This document shows, in pieces, positions 32,696-41,730 of a stretch of DNA of 64,000 nt. Below the pieces are notes generated by a model. It did no database searches and had not been told where the DNA came from. It was given only the letters and a program-made list of their open reading frames with translations. The stretch covers positions 1-64,000 of the forward strand of contig CANRJS010000003.1 of assembly GCA_947631015.1 (NCBI GenBank), in the 5' to 3' direction. Numbering within the stretch: position 1 is the stretch's first letter; each line of letters starts with the position of its first letter. The stretch comes from an uncultured Clostridia bacterium. GTDB lineage: Bacteria > Bacillota > Clostridia > Oscillospirales > JAAYOS01. A program made the position numbers and the translations under genes.

Positions 32696-34864
32696 TTGTC
32701 AACAACGATGGCTCTTGCCGGGAACCCCAACTGCGGCAAGACGACGATGTTCAACGCCCTCACCGGCGCGACGCAGTACGTCGGCAACTGGCCGGGCGTC
32801 ACTGTCGAGAAGAAGGAGGGCCGCCTGAAGGGACGTAAGGACGTGACCGTCACCGACCTGCCCGGCGTCTACTCGCTTTCGCCGTACACGCTCGAGGAGG
32901 TCGTCGCGCGCGACTACCTCGTGGGCGAGCGCCCGAGCGTGATAGTAGACCTTGTCGACGCGACGAACATAGAGCGCAACCTCTATCTCACGACGCAGCT
33001 GCTCGAGGTGGGCATCCCGGTCGTCGTGGCGCTCAACATGATAGATCTGATACGCAAGAACGGCGTTTCGATAAACGTGAAGGCGCTGTCAAAGGAGCTT
33101 GGCTGTCCCGTCGTGGAGACCTCGGCGCTCAAGAACGAGGGTCTCGACGCGGTGATTACCGAGGCGCTTGACGCCGAGAAGAGGGGTTCCGCGCCAAAGT
33201 ACGTTCACTTCGCGCCGGAGGTCGAGAAGGTGCTTTCCGAGCTCGAGGGAATGGTCGCGGGGAAGACCGCCGCCGGCACCGAGCGCTACCACGCGATAAA
33301 GCTCTTTGAGCGGGACGAAAAGGTCCTCGAACACCTCACGCTTTCGCACGAGGAGCGCGAGCGCGCGGAGGAGCTGACAAGCGCGCTCGAACGTGACTTC
33401 GACGACGCCGCCGAGAGCATCATCACCGGCGAGCGCTACGAGCGGATAGGCGAGATAATAGCGAAATGCGTCACAAAGAAGCCGGCGGCGATGACCGTCT
33501 CGGACAAGATAGACCGCGTGGTGACAAACCGCGTCCTCGCGCTTCCGATATTCGCGGTGATAATGACGGTAGTGTACTACGTCTCCATCTCGACCGTCGG
33601 CGACTGGACGATAGGTTGGGTCGAGACCTTCTTCGAGTGGGTGAGCGGACACGTCGAAGTCTGGCTCACCGCCGCGAACGCGCCCGACTGGCTGCTGAGC
33701 CTCATAATAGACGGCATCATCGGCGGCGTCGGCTCGGTGCTCGTGTTCGTGCCGCAGATGATGATACTCTTCATCTTCCTCTCCGTGCTCGAGGACTGCG
33801 GTTACATGGCACGCGTCGCGTTCATCATGGACAGGATCTTCCGCAAGTTCGGTCTCTCGGGCAAGAGCTTTATCCCGATGCTCATCTCGTCCGGCTGCGG
33901 CGTCCCCGGCGTAATGGCGACCCGCACGATAGAGAACGAGAAGGACCGCCGCATGACCGCCATGACGACGACCTTCATCCCCTGCGGCGCGAAGATGCCG
34001 ATAATCTCGATGATAGCGGGCTCGCTCTTCGGCGGCGCGTGGTGGGTCGCGCCGAGTTGCTACTTCATCGGCATAGCCGTCGTCGTATTCAGCGGCATCG
34101 TCCTCAAGAAGACGAAGCTGTTCGCGGGCGACCCCGCGCCGTTCGTGATGGAGCTGCCGCAGTACCACATCCCGTCGGTGAAAGGCGTGCTCATTCACAT
34201 GTGGGAGCGCGCGAAGAGTTTCATGATAAAAGCCGGTACGATAATCTTTGTTGCCTGCGCCGCGATATGGTTCCTCCAGAGCTTCGGGTTTACCGACGCG
34301 GGCTTCGGCATGGTCGAGACGAGCGAGCAGTCGATGCTCGCGGCGATAGGCCGCTTCCTCGCGCCGATATTCGTCCCGCTGGGGTTCGGCGAGTGGGAGA
34401 GCACCGTCGCCGCCGTCACCGGTCTTGTCGCGAAGGAGCAGGTCGTCGGCACCCTCGGCGTGCTGCTGCACGCGAGCGAGGAGGCCATAGAGATGATGAG
34501 CGAGGGCGAAGGCGTCCTAGAGATGGAAGTCCTCGTGGCGTCGCTCTTCGGCAGCGGACTTGCGGGCTTTGCGTACATGGTGTTCAACCTGATATGTGCG
34601 CCCTGCTTTGCGGCCATCGGAGCGGTGCGGCGTGAGATCGGCGGAAAGTGGGCGCTGATAGCCGTCACGTATCAGACGCTTCTCGCGTACTCGCTCGCGC
34701 TCATAATATATCAGGTGGGGAGCGCATTCGCGGGGAATATAAACGTCGCGGGCTTTATCGTGGCGCTTGTCCTTGCGGCGGTGCTTGTCTACGCGCTCTT
34801 CCGTCCGAACCCTTACAAGAAGGAGGGCCGGCTGTCCGACCCCGCCGTCGAAATGGCGGTGTGA
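32696..34864 (+). CDS. feoB: Ferrous iron transporter FeoB
   Basis: 722 residues. An N-terminal G domain with GNPNCGKTT (P loop), VTDLPGVYSLSPYT and NMID is followed by the GDI-like helices and a membrane region with two Gate repeats (GCGVPGVMATRTIENEKDRR is the first). It imports Fe(II) across the inner membrane. The TTG at 32696 is the likely start, 8 bases after GAGGAG. The in-frame GTG at 32687 overlaps that site. It is preceded by its own operator-like motif and followed by a Cys-rich partner. Confidence 0.95.
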   Translation: MSTTMALAGNPNCGKTTMFNALTGATQYVGNWPGVTVEKKEGRLKGRKDVTVTDLPGVYSLSPYTLEEVVARDYLVGERPSVIVDLVDATNIERNLYLTTQLLEVGIPVVVALNMIDLIRKNGVSINVKALSKELGCPVVETSALKNEGLDAVITEALDAEKRGSAPKYVHFAPEVEKVLSELEGMVAGKTAAGTERYHAIKLFERDEKVLEHLTLSHEERERAEELTSALERDFDDAAESIITGERYERIGEIIAKCVTKKPAAMTVSDKIDRVVTNRVLALPIFAVIMTVVYYVSISTVGDWTIGWVETFFEWVSGHVEVWLTAANAPDWLLSLIIDGIIGGVGSVLVFVPQMMILFIFLSVLEDCGYMARVAFIMDRIFRKFGLSGKSFIPMLISSGCGVPGVMATRTIENEKDRRMTAMTTTFIPCGAKMPIISMIAGSLFGGAWWVAPSCYFIGIAVVVFSGIVLKKTKLFAGDPAPFVMELPQYHIPSVKGVLIHMWERAKSFMIKAGTIIFVACAAIWFLQSFGFTDAGFGMVETSEQSMLAAIGRFLAPIFVPLGFGEWESTVAAVTGLVAKEQVVGTLGVLLHASEEAIEMMSEGEGVLEMEVLVASLFGSGLAGFAYMVFNLICAPCFAAIGAVRREIGGKWALIAVTYQTLLAYSLALIIYQVGSAFAGNINVAGFIVALVLAAVLVYALFRPNPYKKEGRLSDPAVEMAV

Positions 34865-34884
34865 CCTCCGAGGAGGAGAGATAA

Positions 34885-35052
34885 ATGCTTGTCACGATAA
34901 TTACCTGTCTTGTGCTCGCGGCGGCGCTGTTCTTTGCCGTGCGGCACATGGTAAGGGAGCGGAAGTCGGGCGGCTGCGGTTGCGGCTGCGCCGGCTGCCC
35001 CTCCCGCGGCATGTGCCACCGCGTAGAAGAAGCGCTGAAAGACACCAAGTAG
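34885..35052 (+). CDS. FeoB-associated Cys-rich membrane protein
   Basis: 55 residues. One membrane helix (about 3-20) is followed by the cysteine cluster SGGCGCGCAGCPSRGMC. This is the small FeoB-associated Cys-rich protein family found after feoB in Firmicutes, thought to take the place of FeoC and perhaps to handle Fe or an Fe-S cluster. AGGAGGAGAG precedes the ATG, 20 bases after feoB. Confidence 0.88.
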   Translation: MLVTIITCLVLAAALFFAVRHMVRERKSGGCGCGCAGCPSRGMCHRVEEALKDTK

Positions 35053-35054
35053 AC

Positions 35055-35092
35055 AAAAATCGGGAAGGTTCCACAGAACCTTCCCGATTTTT
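35055..35092 (+). terminator. Terminator of the feo operon
   Basis: A 16-base perfect stem AAAAATCGGGAAGGTT / AACCTTCCCGATTTTT with loop CCACAG, just after the Cys-rich gene. Confidence 0.88.
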
Positions 35093-35098
35093 GCCTTT

Positions 35099-35218
35099 TT
35101 CGCGGCGAATCGCGTTCGCTCAGCTCGCTTACCAATTCGCCGCGAAGCCGCCGGCAGAGCGAAGCTCTGTCCGGCGGCTTCACTTGAAATTGCGCTTGCG
35201 CAATTTCAAGTGAATATT
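35099..35218. repeat. Palindromic repeat cluster, family C
   Basis: Three hairpins stand side by side: CGCGGCGAAT..ATTCGCCGCG enclosing CGAATCGCG/CGCTCAGC, then GCCGCCGGCAGAG..CTCTGTCCGGCGGC, then TTCACTTGAAATTGCGC and its complement. The first module returns inverted at about 60494-60541, and a fragment lies at 30763-30785. No gene. Confidence 0.7.
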
Positions 35219-35285
35219 TTCCCGCTTCCGGCAGACAATAACGACCGAGCGGAAACACCGCAAATCATCGAAAGCGAGGGAGACT

Positions 35286-35471
35286 ATGACACCCAAGGAA
35301 CTTCTCTATGTCGAAGACGCGCTCGGCCACACTAAGGAGATGCAGACCGCATTCTCCGGCTTCGCGGCCGAGATACAGGACACCGAGCTCAAGAGCTTCG
35401 TGGAGCAGCTTGCGGGCGAAAACTCGCAGTGGTACTCCAAGTTCGTCGACGTACTGAACAAAAACGCATAA
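35286..35471 (+). CDS. Small CotF-related coat protein
   Basis: 61 residues, mostly helical: LLYVEDALGHTKEMQTAFSG and LKSFVEQLAGENSQWYSKF. It resembles the N-terminal half of CotF-type spore coat proteins, a ferritin-like helical pair. GAGGGAG precedes the start. It is followed after 12 bases by another coat-like gene. Confidence 0.65.
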   Translation: MTPKELLYVEDALGHTKEMQTAFSGFAAEIQDTELKSFVEQLAGENSQWYSKFVDVLNKNA

Positions 35472-35483
35472 GGGGAGAAAAAC

Positions 35484-35738
35484 ATGGAAGACAGGATAAT
35501 AATGGGCACTATCCTCACGAACGTCAAGAGCGTCTGCGACCTCATGATGCACGGCACGATAGAGTCCTCCACGCCGGACGTCCACGGCATTTTCAGCTCC
35601 GCGCTCGGCGGATGCCTCGAGATGCAGAACAAGATATACAACAAGATGCAGCAGAAGGGCTGGTACGAGACTCAGACCGTCGAAAAGACGAAGATAGACT
35701 CCGCACTCCAGAAGTACGCGCAGAAGCAGACGGTGTGA
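35484..35738 (+). CDS. CotF-family spore coat protein
   Basis: 84 residues. GGCLEMQNKIYNKMQQKGWY followed by IDSALQKYAQK is the C-terminal signature of the CotF (COG5577) spore coat family. AAGGGGAG precedes the ATG. With the gene before it, this looks like a split CotF pair made late in sporulation in the mother cell. Confidence 0.83.
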   Translation: MEDRIIMGTILTNVKSVCDLMMHGTIESSTPDVHGIFSSALGGCLEMQNKIYNKMQQKGWYETQTVEKTKIDSALQKYAQKQTV

Positions 35739-35785
35739 AAAAACGGCGGGGAAGGTCTTTCGGGACTTTTCCCGCCTCCGTTTTT
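35739..35785 (+). terminator. Terminator after the coat genes
   Basis: AAAACGGCGGGGAAGGTC pairs imperfectly with GACTTTTCCCGCCTCCGTTTTT and ends in T5. Confidence 0.75.
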
Positions 35786-35809
35786 CCGTGCGCCTGCGGA
35801 GAGCGGATT

Positions 35810-35838
35810 TTGACACCGCCGCCGCATGGGTGTATAAT
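35810..35838 (+). promoter_or_regulatory. Promoter of the SDR gene
   Basis: TTGACA, 17 bases, TATAAT: a perfect consensus promoter 22 bases ahead of the ATG. Confidence 0.85.
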
Positions 35839-35859
35839 TTCCGCAAAGGGGGCCTGGAT

Positions 35860-36570
35860 ATGTTTGACTTCAAAGGAAAGACAGCCGTCGTCACCGGCGG
35901 CGCGCACGGCATAGGGAAGTGCATCCGCGAGGAATTCGAGCGCGCGGGCGCGCAGGTGTACATAATCGACCTGCGGGAAAACGACTGCTTTGTGGGCGAC
36001 CTCTCGGACAAGGCGGCGCTCGAGCGCTTCGCTGAAAAGGTGATAAGCGAGAGCGGCAGGGTGGACTTCCTCATAAACAACGCCGCGCCGCTCTCGCGCG
36101 GGATACTCGACTGCTCCTACGAGGAGTTTTCAAACGCGCTCGGCGTCGGCGTCACGGCGGCGTTCTGGCTCACGAAGCTCTTTCTGCCGTACTTTGCGGA
36201 GGGCGCGAGCGTCGTCAACATCTCCTCGAGCCGCGACCGCATGAGCCAGCCGCAGACCGAGAGCTACACTGCCGCCAAGGGCGGCATCAGCGCGCTGACG
36301 CACGCGCTCGCGGTGAGCCTTGCGGGGCATGTGCGCGTCAACTCGGTCTCGCCCGGATGGATAGACACCGACTTCCGCGTCTACGAGGGTCCGGACGCCA
36401 TGCAGCAGCCGGTCGGACGCGTCGGGAATCCGCTTGACATCTCGAATATGGTGCTCTACCTCTGCTCCGACATGGCGGGATTCATCACCGGCGAAAACAT
36501 CTGCATAGACGGCGGCATGACCCGCCAGATGATCTACCACGGCGACTGCGGCTGGACGCTCGAGGGCTGA
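35860..36570 (+). CDS. Short-chain dehydrogenase/reductase
   Basis: 236 residues, classical SDR. TGGAHGIG is the cofactor loop, NNAAP the structural motif, VNISSSRD holds the catalytic Ser and SYTAAKGG the Tyr-x3-Lys pair. The end (CIDGGMTRQMIYHGD) is typical. Asp in IIDLRE after beta-2 suggests NAD preference. It has its own strong promoter and terminator. Substrate unknown. Confidence 0.87.
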   Translation: MFDFKGKTAVVTGGAHGIGKCIREEFERAGAQVYIIDLRENDCFVGDLSDKAALERFAEKVISESGRVDFLINNAAPLSRGILDCSYEEFSNALGVGVTAAFWLTKLFLPYFAEGASVVNISSSRDRMSQPQTESYTAAKGGISALTHALAVSLAGHVRVNSVSPGWIDTDFRVYEGPDAMQQPVGRVGNPLDISNMVLYLCSDMAGFITGENICIDGGMTRQMIYHGDCGWTLEG

Positions 36571-36654
36571 ATACAGCTGCCGGAAGGCGAACCCATGGTG
36601 CTCCACGCGGGCTCTTTTCGTCGCTTTTCTGTTTGTCGTCGCATAAGCGTAAAA

Positions 36655-36697
36655 ACCGGCGGACGGTTCGGGTAAGAGTACCCGGCCGTCCGCCGGT
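36655..36697. terminator. Hairpin between SDR and sulfatase genes
   Basis: ACCGGCGGACGG and CCGTCCGCCGGT form a 12-base stem with an inner CGGGTA..TACCCG hairpin, between convergent genes. Confidence 0.6.
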
Positions 36698-36726
36698 CGT
36701 GCTGTCGGGAAAGCTTTGCCCGGCGC

Positions 36727-38223
36727 TCACTCGAGACCGTAGCGCGCGTAGGTCTCGGCGGGCGCGTCACACTCGCGCATGAGCATGGCGAGCGCTTCGC
36801 GCATCCTGCGGCGCACCGCCTCGTCGTGGAGCCGCGTCGTCTGATGGGGGTCGGCGAGGACGTCAAAAAGCATCTCCTCGCCGTTAGGAAGATCGTCCGA
36901 GGTCTTCTGCACCCGCGAGGGTATCTTCAGCACGGGGCAGCCCTTCGTGAAGGAGAACGGCTCGTGCAGCTCGGCCGGGCGCAGCTCCTCGGGGAACATC
37001 CGCATTGCCATGTGCGTCGGCATGAGAGTGTATTCGTAGAGCGGAGAGTCCTCCTTCGGTGCGATGAAGTATGTATAGCGCCCGTCGGTTATGCCGACGG
37101 TGCCGCCGTGCGAGCCGAACATGCCGTACTCCCGCGCGCCGGCGTCCTCCGCGATGACCGAGCGGAGCGGACGCCCGAGCATGTCCGGCGGTATCTCGAC
37201 GCCGAAGAAGTCAAGAAGCGTCGGCGCGAGGTCTATCATCTGCGCGAGACCCTTGCGCCGGACGCCCTTTGCGCCGCAGCGCGGGTCCCAGATAAAGAGC
37301 GGCGTGTGCGCCACCTCCTGAAAGTTCGGCATGACGTTCTTTCCCCACCAGCCGTGCTCGGAGAGGAGGAAGCCGTGGTCGGTGCAGACGATGAGCATCG
37401 TGTCCTCCCACAGGTCGTGCCGGTCAAACAGGTCGAGCACGCGCCCGAGGCTTTCGTCGCAGAAGGACACCGACGAGAGGTACTTCATCCGTATCTCGTC
37501 TATCACTTCCTGCGGCTGCGAGACCGGGGCGTAGGGCGGCCAGTCCATCTCGCTCACACTGTCCGGGTCGCAGAGACGCGCGACGTGATCCCTCGGCGCA
37601 GAGAACGGCTCGTGCGGGTCGAAGCTCTCTATGTGCAGAAACCAGCGGTCCGCGTCGAGGTTGCGTTCGATGAACTCAACGCCCTCGTCGAAGGTGTGCG
37701 ACTGCGGCCAGTCGGCCTTCGTTACCCACCGCTCGCGGTTATACATATCCTGCATGTAGAGCCGGCTGCGGAATATCGAGGCGGGGTCGGACGGGTCGGG
37801 CTTCACAACGGCGTGGACGGCCTCGCGAAGCTCGCGGTGCGCGTCGCCCGCCCATGCGTCTCCCTCCTGACCGCGGTTGCACTCCCACGTGCTGTAGCGG
37901 GGAAGGTAGGTGGCACCGCCGTCCTCGACGTAGTGGTAGTGGTCGGTGACAATGCGGGTGTAGACGCCGTTCCGCTTCAGCATCTCGGGCATGGAGTCGT
38001 CAAACGGTTCGAGCGGTCCCCAGCTGCGGTGCAGGAAGTTCGGTCGTCCCGTGTGGAGCTCGCGCCGCGCCGGCATACAGGGGAGGCTGCACGTGTAGCA
38101 GGAGTCAAAGACGGCGGTGTGCTCCCCGAGCCGCCGGAAGTTCGGCAGGTCGAGCGCTTTGCCGCCGTAGGACGGCAGAAAGTCGAGCCGGAGCGAGTCA
38201 AACATCACCATTACGGCCTTCAT
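36727..38223 (-). CDS. Sulfatase-family hydrolase
   Basis: 498 residues, cytoplasmic (no signal peptide). The active-site motif is CMPARRELHTGR, that is C-x-P-x-R with Cys49 as the residue converted to formylglycine. Metal-site stretches are MFDSLRLDF and CTDHGFLLSEHGWWGK. Anaerobes mature such Cys-type sulfatases with a radical SAM enzyme, which is not in this window. Substrate could be a sulfated sugar or a phosphonate/phosphate ester. It stands alone. Confidence 0.87.
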   Translation of the reverse strand: MKAVMVMFDSLRLDFLPSYGGKALDLPNFRRLGEHTAVFDSCYTCSLPCMPARRELHTGRPNFLHRSWGPLEPFDDSMPEMLKRNGVYTRIVTDHYHYVEDGGATYLPRYSTWECNRGQEGDAWAGDAHRELREAVHAVVKPDPSDPASIFRSRLYMQDMYNRERWVTKADWPQSHTFDEGVEFIERNLDADRWFLHIESFDPHEPFSAPRDHVARLCDPDSVSEMDWPPYAPVSQPQEVIDEIRMKYLSSVSFCDESLGRVLDLFDRHDLWEDTMLIVCTDHGFLLSEHGWWGKNVMPNFQEVAHTPLFIWDPRCGAKGVRRKGLAQMIDLAPTLLDFFGVEIPPDMLGRPLRSVIAEDAGAREYGMFGSHGGTVGITDGRYTYFIAPKEDSPLYEYTLMPTHMAMRMFPEELRPAELHEPFSFTKGCPVLKIPSRVQKTSDDLPNGEEMLFDVLADPHQTTRLHDEAVRRRMREALAMLMRECDAPAETYARYGLE

Positions 38224-38331
38224 ATAGACACCTCTCTTTTCGGGAGTTTATTATGGATATATGTTACTCCCGAAAGGGACGGATGTCAATTCCCACGCTC
38301 GAAAGGCGGCGGTATACCGTCGAATTCGCTA

Positions 38332-38359
38332 TTGACATTTTTCCCTCGGCGGATATACT
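38332..38359 (+). promoter_or_regulatory. Promoter of the feoAB fusion operon
   Basis: TTGACA, 16 bases, TATACT, about 40 bases before the ATG. Confidence 0.65.
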
Positions 38360-38397
38360 TATTTAGGGATTTTACCTGCGAAAAGAAGGATGACTTT

Positions 38398-40743
38398 ATG
38401 ACTGTCAGGGATCTGGAGATAGGCGAGAGCGGAAAAATAACGACGGTAGGCGGCGAGGGAGCGCTCCGGCAGCACTTCCTCGACATGGGCGTCATACCCG
38501 GCGCGGAGGTCACGGTGGTGAAGTTCGCGCCGATGGGAGACCCGGTGGAGCTTCGCATCCACGGCTACGAACTCACTCTCCGCATAGACGACGCGGCAAA
38601 GATAGAGGTCGAGAAGCTCGCAAAGGCGACGGCGGAGCCGGAGCGCGCCGGAAAGAAGCGCCCGTCGGAGCACCCGTACTACGGTGAGCCGGGCGTCCAC
38701 CACGAGAAGGAGGGCGAGAACCCTCTGCCGGAGGGACACGTCCTCACCTTCGCGCTCGTCGGCAACCAGAACAGCGGCAAGACGACGCTTTTCAACCGCC
38801 TCACCGGCTCGAACCAGCACGTCGGGAACTTCCCCGGCGTCACGGTCGACCGCAAGGACGGCTCGATACTCGGTCACCCGAACACCTCCATCACCGACCT
38901 GCCGGGGATATACTCGATGTCCCCCTACTCCAACGAGGAGCTTGTCTCGCGCGACTTCGTGCTCGGCGAGTCGCCGGACGCGATAATCAACATCGTCGAC
39001 GCGACGAATATCGAGCGGAACCTCTATCTCACGATGCAGCTGCTTGAGATGGACAGGCCGGTCGTCGTCGCGCTCAACATGATGGACGAGCTGATAGGCA
39101 ACGGCGGCGCGATAGACGTCAACGCCATGGAGGCGCGGCTCGGCGTGCCGGTGGTGCCCATTTCCGCGGCGAAGAATCAGGGCATAGAGGAGCTCGTGGA
39201 GCACGCCCTGCACGTCGCGAAGTACCGGGAGAAGCCGATGAGGGTGGACTTCTGCGCGAAGGATGCCTCCGGCGGCGCGGTACACCGGTGCATCCACGCG
39301 GTCGTGCATCTCATAGAGGACCACGCGGAGAGCAGCGGCGTCCCCGCGCGCTTTGCCGCGAACAAGGCGATAGAGGGCGACGAATTGATAATCGAACGGC
39401 TCGGCCTCGATGAAAACGAGAAGGAACTGCTCGAACACATCACGCTCCAGATGGAGGCGGAGCGCGGACTTGACCGCAGCGCCGCCATAGCGGATATGCG
39501 CTTCGGATTCATTGAGGACGTCTGCCGCGATTGCGTCAAGAAGCCGCGCGAGAGCCGCGAGCATATAAGAAGCGAGCGGCTTGACCGCATCCTCACCGGC
39601 AAGTACACCGCCATCCCGGTGTTTGTCGGAATAATGGCGCTCGTGTTCTTCCTCACCTTCAACGTCATTGGCGCGGCGCTCCAGGAGTTCATGGACCTCG
39701 GCATAGAGGCGCTGACGAATGTGGTGGACACGGCAATGACCTCGGCGGGCGTGAACTACGTCCTGCACGACCTGGTGATAAACGGCATATTCGAGGGCGT
39801 CGGGAGCGTTCTCAGCTTCCTGCCGATAGTGGTGACGATGTTCTTCTTCCTGTCGCTTCTCGAGGACAGCGGATACATAGCGCGCGTCGCGTTCTTCATG
39901 GATAAGCTCCTGCGCAAGATAGGGCTTTCCGGGCGGAGCATCGTGCCGATGCTGATAGGCTTCGGGTGCACCGTCCCCGCAGTCATGGCGACGAGGACGC
40001 TGCCGAGCGAGCGGGACAGGAAGATGACCATTCTTCTCACTCCGTTCATGAGCTGCACGGCAAAGCTGCCGATATACGGCTTCTTCATCAGCGCGTTCTT
40101 CCCCGGCCACGGCGGGTTCATAATGACCGGGCTGTACCTGCTCGGCATAGCGACGGGAATACTCGTGGCGTTCCTATATAAGAAGGTGCTCTTCCGGGGC
40201 GAGGCGGTGCCGTTCGTGATGGAGCTTCCAAACTACCGTATGCCGTCCGCGCGGAGTACTCTCCAGCTCATGTGGGAGAAAGCTAAGGACTTTCTCCAGA
40301 AGGCGTTCTCGGTGATACTTATCGCGACGGTCGTAGTGTGGTTTTTGCAGAGCTTCGACCTGCACTTCAACCTCGTCGAGGACTCGTCGGAGAGCATCAT
40401 GGCGACGATAGCGGGCTTCCTTGCGCCGCTCTTCCGTCCGCTCGGCCTCGGCGACTGGCGGATATGCACGTCGCTGATAAGCGGGTTCATGGCAAAGGAG
40501 AGCGTCGTTTCGGTGCTCGAGGTGCTGTTCGGCGCGGAGGGCGGCGTCGCGGCGGCGCTCGACATGGTGTCCGCCGGAGCGCTGCTCGTGTTCAGCCTGC
40601 TCTACACCCCCTGCGTCGCGGCGATAGCCTCTGTCAAGCGCGAGCTCGGCGGAACGTGGGCGGCGGGCGTCGTCGTCTGGCAATGCGTGGTGGCGTGGCT
40701 TGCGGCGCTCTGCGTGCGCGCTGTGCTGATACTTGTACTGTGA
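38398..40743 (+). CDS. feoB: FeoA-FeoB fusion ferrous iron transporter
   Basis: 781 residues. Residues 1-75 are a FeoA domain (ALRQHFLDMGVIPGAEVTVV, APMGDPVELRIHGYELTLR), 76-115 a charged linker, and from 116 a full FeoB: P loop GNQNSGKTT at about 122-130, SITDLPGIYSMSPYS, NMMD, and Gate motif GCTVPAVMATRTLPSERDRK. GAAGGA precedes the ATG; the open frame upstream is antisense to the sulfatase and not coding. The G5-like and Gate sequences differ from the FeoB at 32696, so this is a second, distinct system rather than a recent copy. Confidence 0.93.
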   Translation: MTVRDLEIGESGKITTVGGEGALRQHFLDMGVIPGAEVTVVKFAPMGDPVELRIHGYELTLRIDDAAKIEVEKLAKATAEPERAGKKRPSEHPYYGEPGVHHEKEGENPLPEGHVLTFALVGNQNSGKTTLFNRLTGSNQHVGNFPGVTVDRKDGSILGHPNTSITDLPGIYSMSPYSNEELVSRDFVLGESPDAIINIVDATNIERNLYLTMQLLEMDRPVVVALNMMDELIGNGGAIDVNAMEARLGVPVVPISAAKNQGIEELVEHALHVAKYREKPMRVDFCAKDASGGAVHRCIHAVVHLIEDHAESSGVPARFAANKAIEGDELIIERLGLDENEKELLEHITLQMEAERGLDRSAAIADMRFGFIEDVCRDCVKKPRESREHIRSERLDRILTGKYTAIPVFVGIMALVFFLTFNVIGAALQEFMDLGIEALTNVVDTAMTSAGVNYVLHDLVINGIFEGVGSVLSFLPIVVTMFFFLSLLEDSGYIARVAFFMDKLLRKIGLSGRSIVPMLIGFGCTVPAVMATRTLPSERDRKMTILLTPFMSCTAKLPIYGFFISAFFPGHGGFIMTGLYLLGIATGILVAFLYKKVLFRGEAVPFVMELPNYRMPSARSTLQLMWEKAKDFLQKAFSVILIATVVVWFLQSFDLHFNLVEDSSESIMATIAGFLAPLFRPLGLGDWRICTSLISGFMAKESVVSVLEVLFGAEGGVAAALDMVSAGALLVFSLLYTPCVAAIASVKRELGGTWAAGVVVWQCVVAWLAALCVRAVLILVL

Positions 40744-40753
40744 GGCGGCGCGT

Positions 40754-41149
40754 ATGAAGCCTGTGGATATTCTTGTGTTGCTGCTCGTCGCGGGCGCGCT
40801 CGCGCTGGCGTTCCACTTCGCGCGCTCGCGCAAGTCGAAAAGCGCATGCTGCGGCTGCCCGGGAAGGGTCGAGCGGACGCCGGTGGCGGACAGGACAAGG
40901 TCGCACTACCCCTACGAGCTTTCGGCGGAGATAACCGGCCTCACCTGTGAGGACTGCGCCCGCGAGGTCGAGAACGCGCTGAACGCTCTCCCCGGCGTGT
41001 GGGCGAGCGTAAAGACCTCTGGCAGGGCGAGAATACTCTGCAAGACCGAGCCCTCCGAGGAGGAGATAAAGAGCCGCGTACTGCGGGCGGGCTTCGGCGT
41101 GAAGCGCTGCGCCGCCGTTCGGCGGCGCGGAGACGCGCGGAGCGAATGA
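40754..41149 (+). CDS. Cys-rich membrane protein fused to an HMA metal-binding domain
   Basis: 131 residues. Residues 4-22 form a membrane helix and KSACCGCPG (about 29-37) is a cysteine cluster like that of FeoB-associated proteins. Residues about 54-125 are a heavy-metal-associated domain with GLTCEDC (Cys65, Cys68) in place of GMxCxxC and NALPGVWASV after it. It follows the FeoAB fusion by 10 bases. The layout suggests a membrane-tethered metallochaperone or sensor serving this FeoB. HMA domains usually bind Cu(I) or Zn(II), so a link to a ferrous permease is odd. Confidence 0.83.
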   Translation: MKPVDILVLLLVAGALALAFHFARSRKSKSACCGCPGRVERTPVADRTRSHYPYELSAEITGLTCEDCAREVENALNALPGVWASVKTSGRARILCKTEPSEEEIKSRVLRAGFGVKRCAAVRRRGDARSE

Positions 41150-41166
41150 CAGAACGGGAAGACCCG

Positions 41167-41203
41167 CATATAAAAAGCGCCCGCCTGTATGACGGCGGGT
41201 GCG
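41167..41203. repeat. Hairpin upstream of first GNAT gene, shared motif
   Basis: GCGCCCGCC..GGCGGGTGCG stem with TGTATGAC in the loop. The TATGACGGCGGGTGCG arm resembles TATGACGGTGGGTGCG at about 41754-41769 ahead of the next GNAT gene. Confidence 0.5.
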
Positions 41204-41231
41204 TGAAATCGAAATTTGCGAAGGAACAGCT

Positions 41232-41699
41232 ATGGAAATAAGACAGTTACGGGAAGAAGACGCGGCAGAGGTTTCCGCGCTGATCGCGGAAACGCTTCGG
41301 ACCACGAACATCAAGGACTATTTGTCGGAGTACATCGAAAATGATATCAAAGTCCTGCAGCCTCAGAACATTTTGGAGAGAGCGAGCCGGATGCATTTCT
41401 ACGTCTTCTGCGAGGACGGAAAAATAGTGGGGTGCGGCGCGATAGGTCCTTTCTGGGGAAAGACAGACGAGAGCAGTCTGTTTACGATTTTTGTCCTGCC
41501 CGAATATCAGGGACGTGGGATCGGCAGGAAAATCATTCAAACGCTCGAAGCGGATGAATACTTTTTAAGGGCAAAGCGGGTAGAAATTCCCGCTTCGATC
41601 ACAGCGACGCCGTTCTATCGCAAAATGGGTTACGATTATAAAAACGGGATCACCGAGCCCGATGACGAAGGGTTGCTGCGGTTGGAGAAATTCCGATAA
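41232..41699 (+). CDS. GNAT-family N-acetyltransferase
   Basis: 155 residues. The acetyl-CoA site is IFVLPEYQGRGIGRKIIQTLE, followed by PASITATPFYRKMGYDYKNG. The start ATG follows GAAGGAAC. The N-terminus (REEDAAEVSALIAETLRTTN) resembles N-acetyltransferases that act on small amines or peptides. Composition is lower in GC than the fab and feo genes nearby. Substrate unknown. Confidence 0.83.
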   Translation: MEIRQLREEDAAEVSALIAETLRTTNIKDYLSEYIENDIKVLQPQNILERASRMHFYVFCEDGKIVGCGAIGPFWGKTDESSLFTIFVLPEYQGRGIGRKIIQTLEADEYFLRAKRVEIPASITATPFYRKMGYDYKNGITEPDDEGLLRLEKFR

Positions 41700-41730
41700 A
41701 TCGTAATTTACGCACTTTTATATACGGTAA

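Noticed and set aside
36826..38397. Upstream extension of the FeoAB fusion frame
   Set aside because: This part is antisense to the sulfatase gene and lies before the promoter and ribosome site. The FeoA domain starts at the ATG at 38398.
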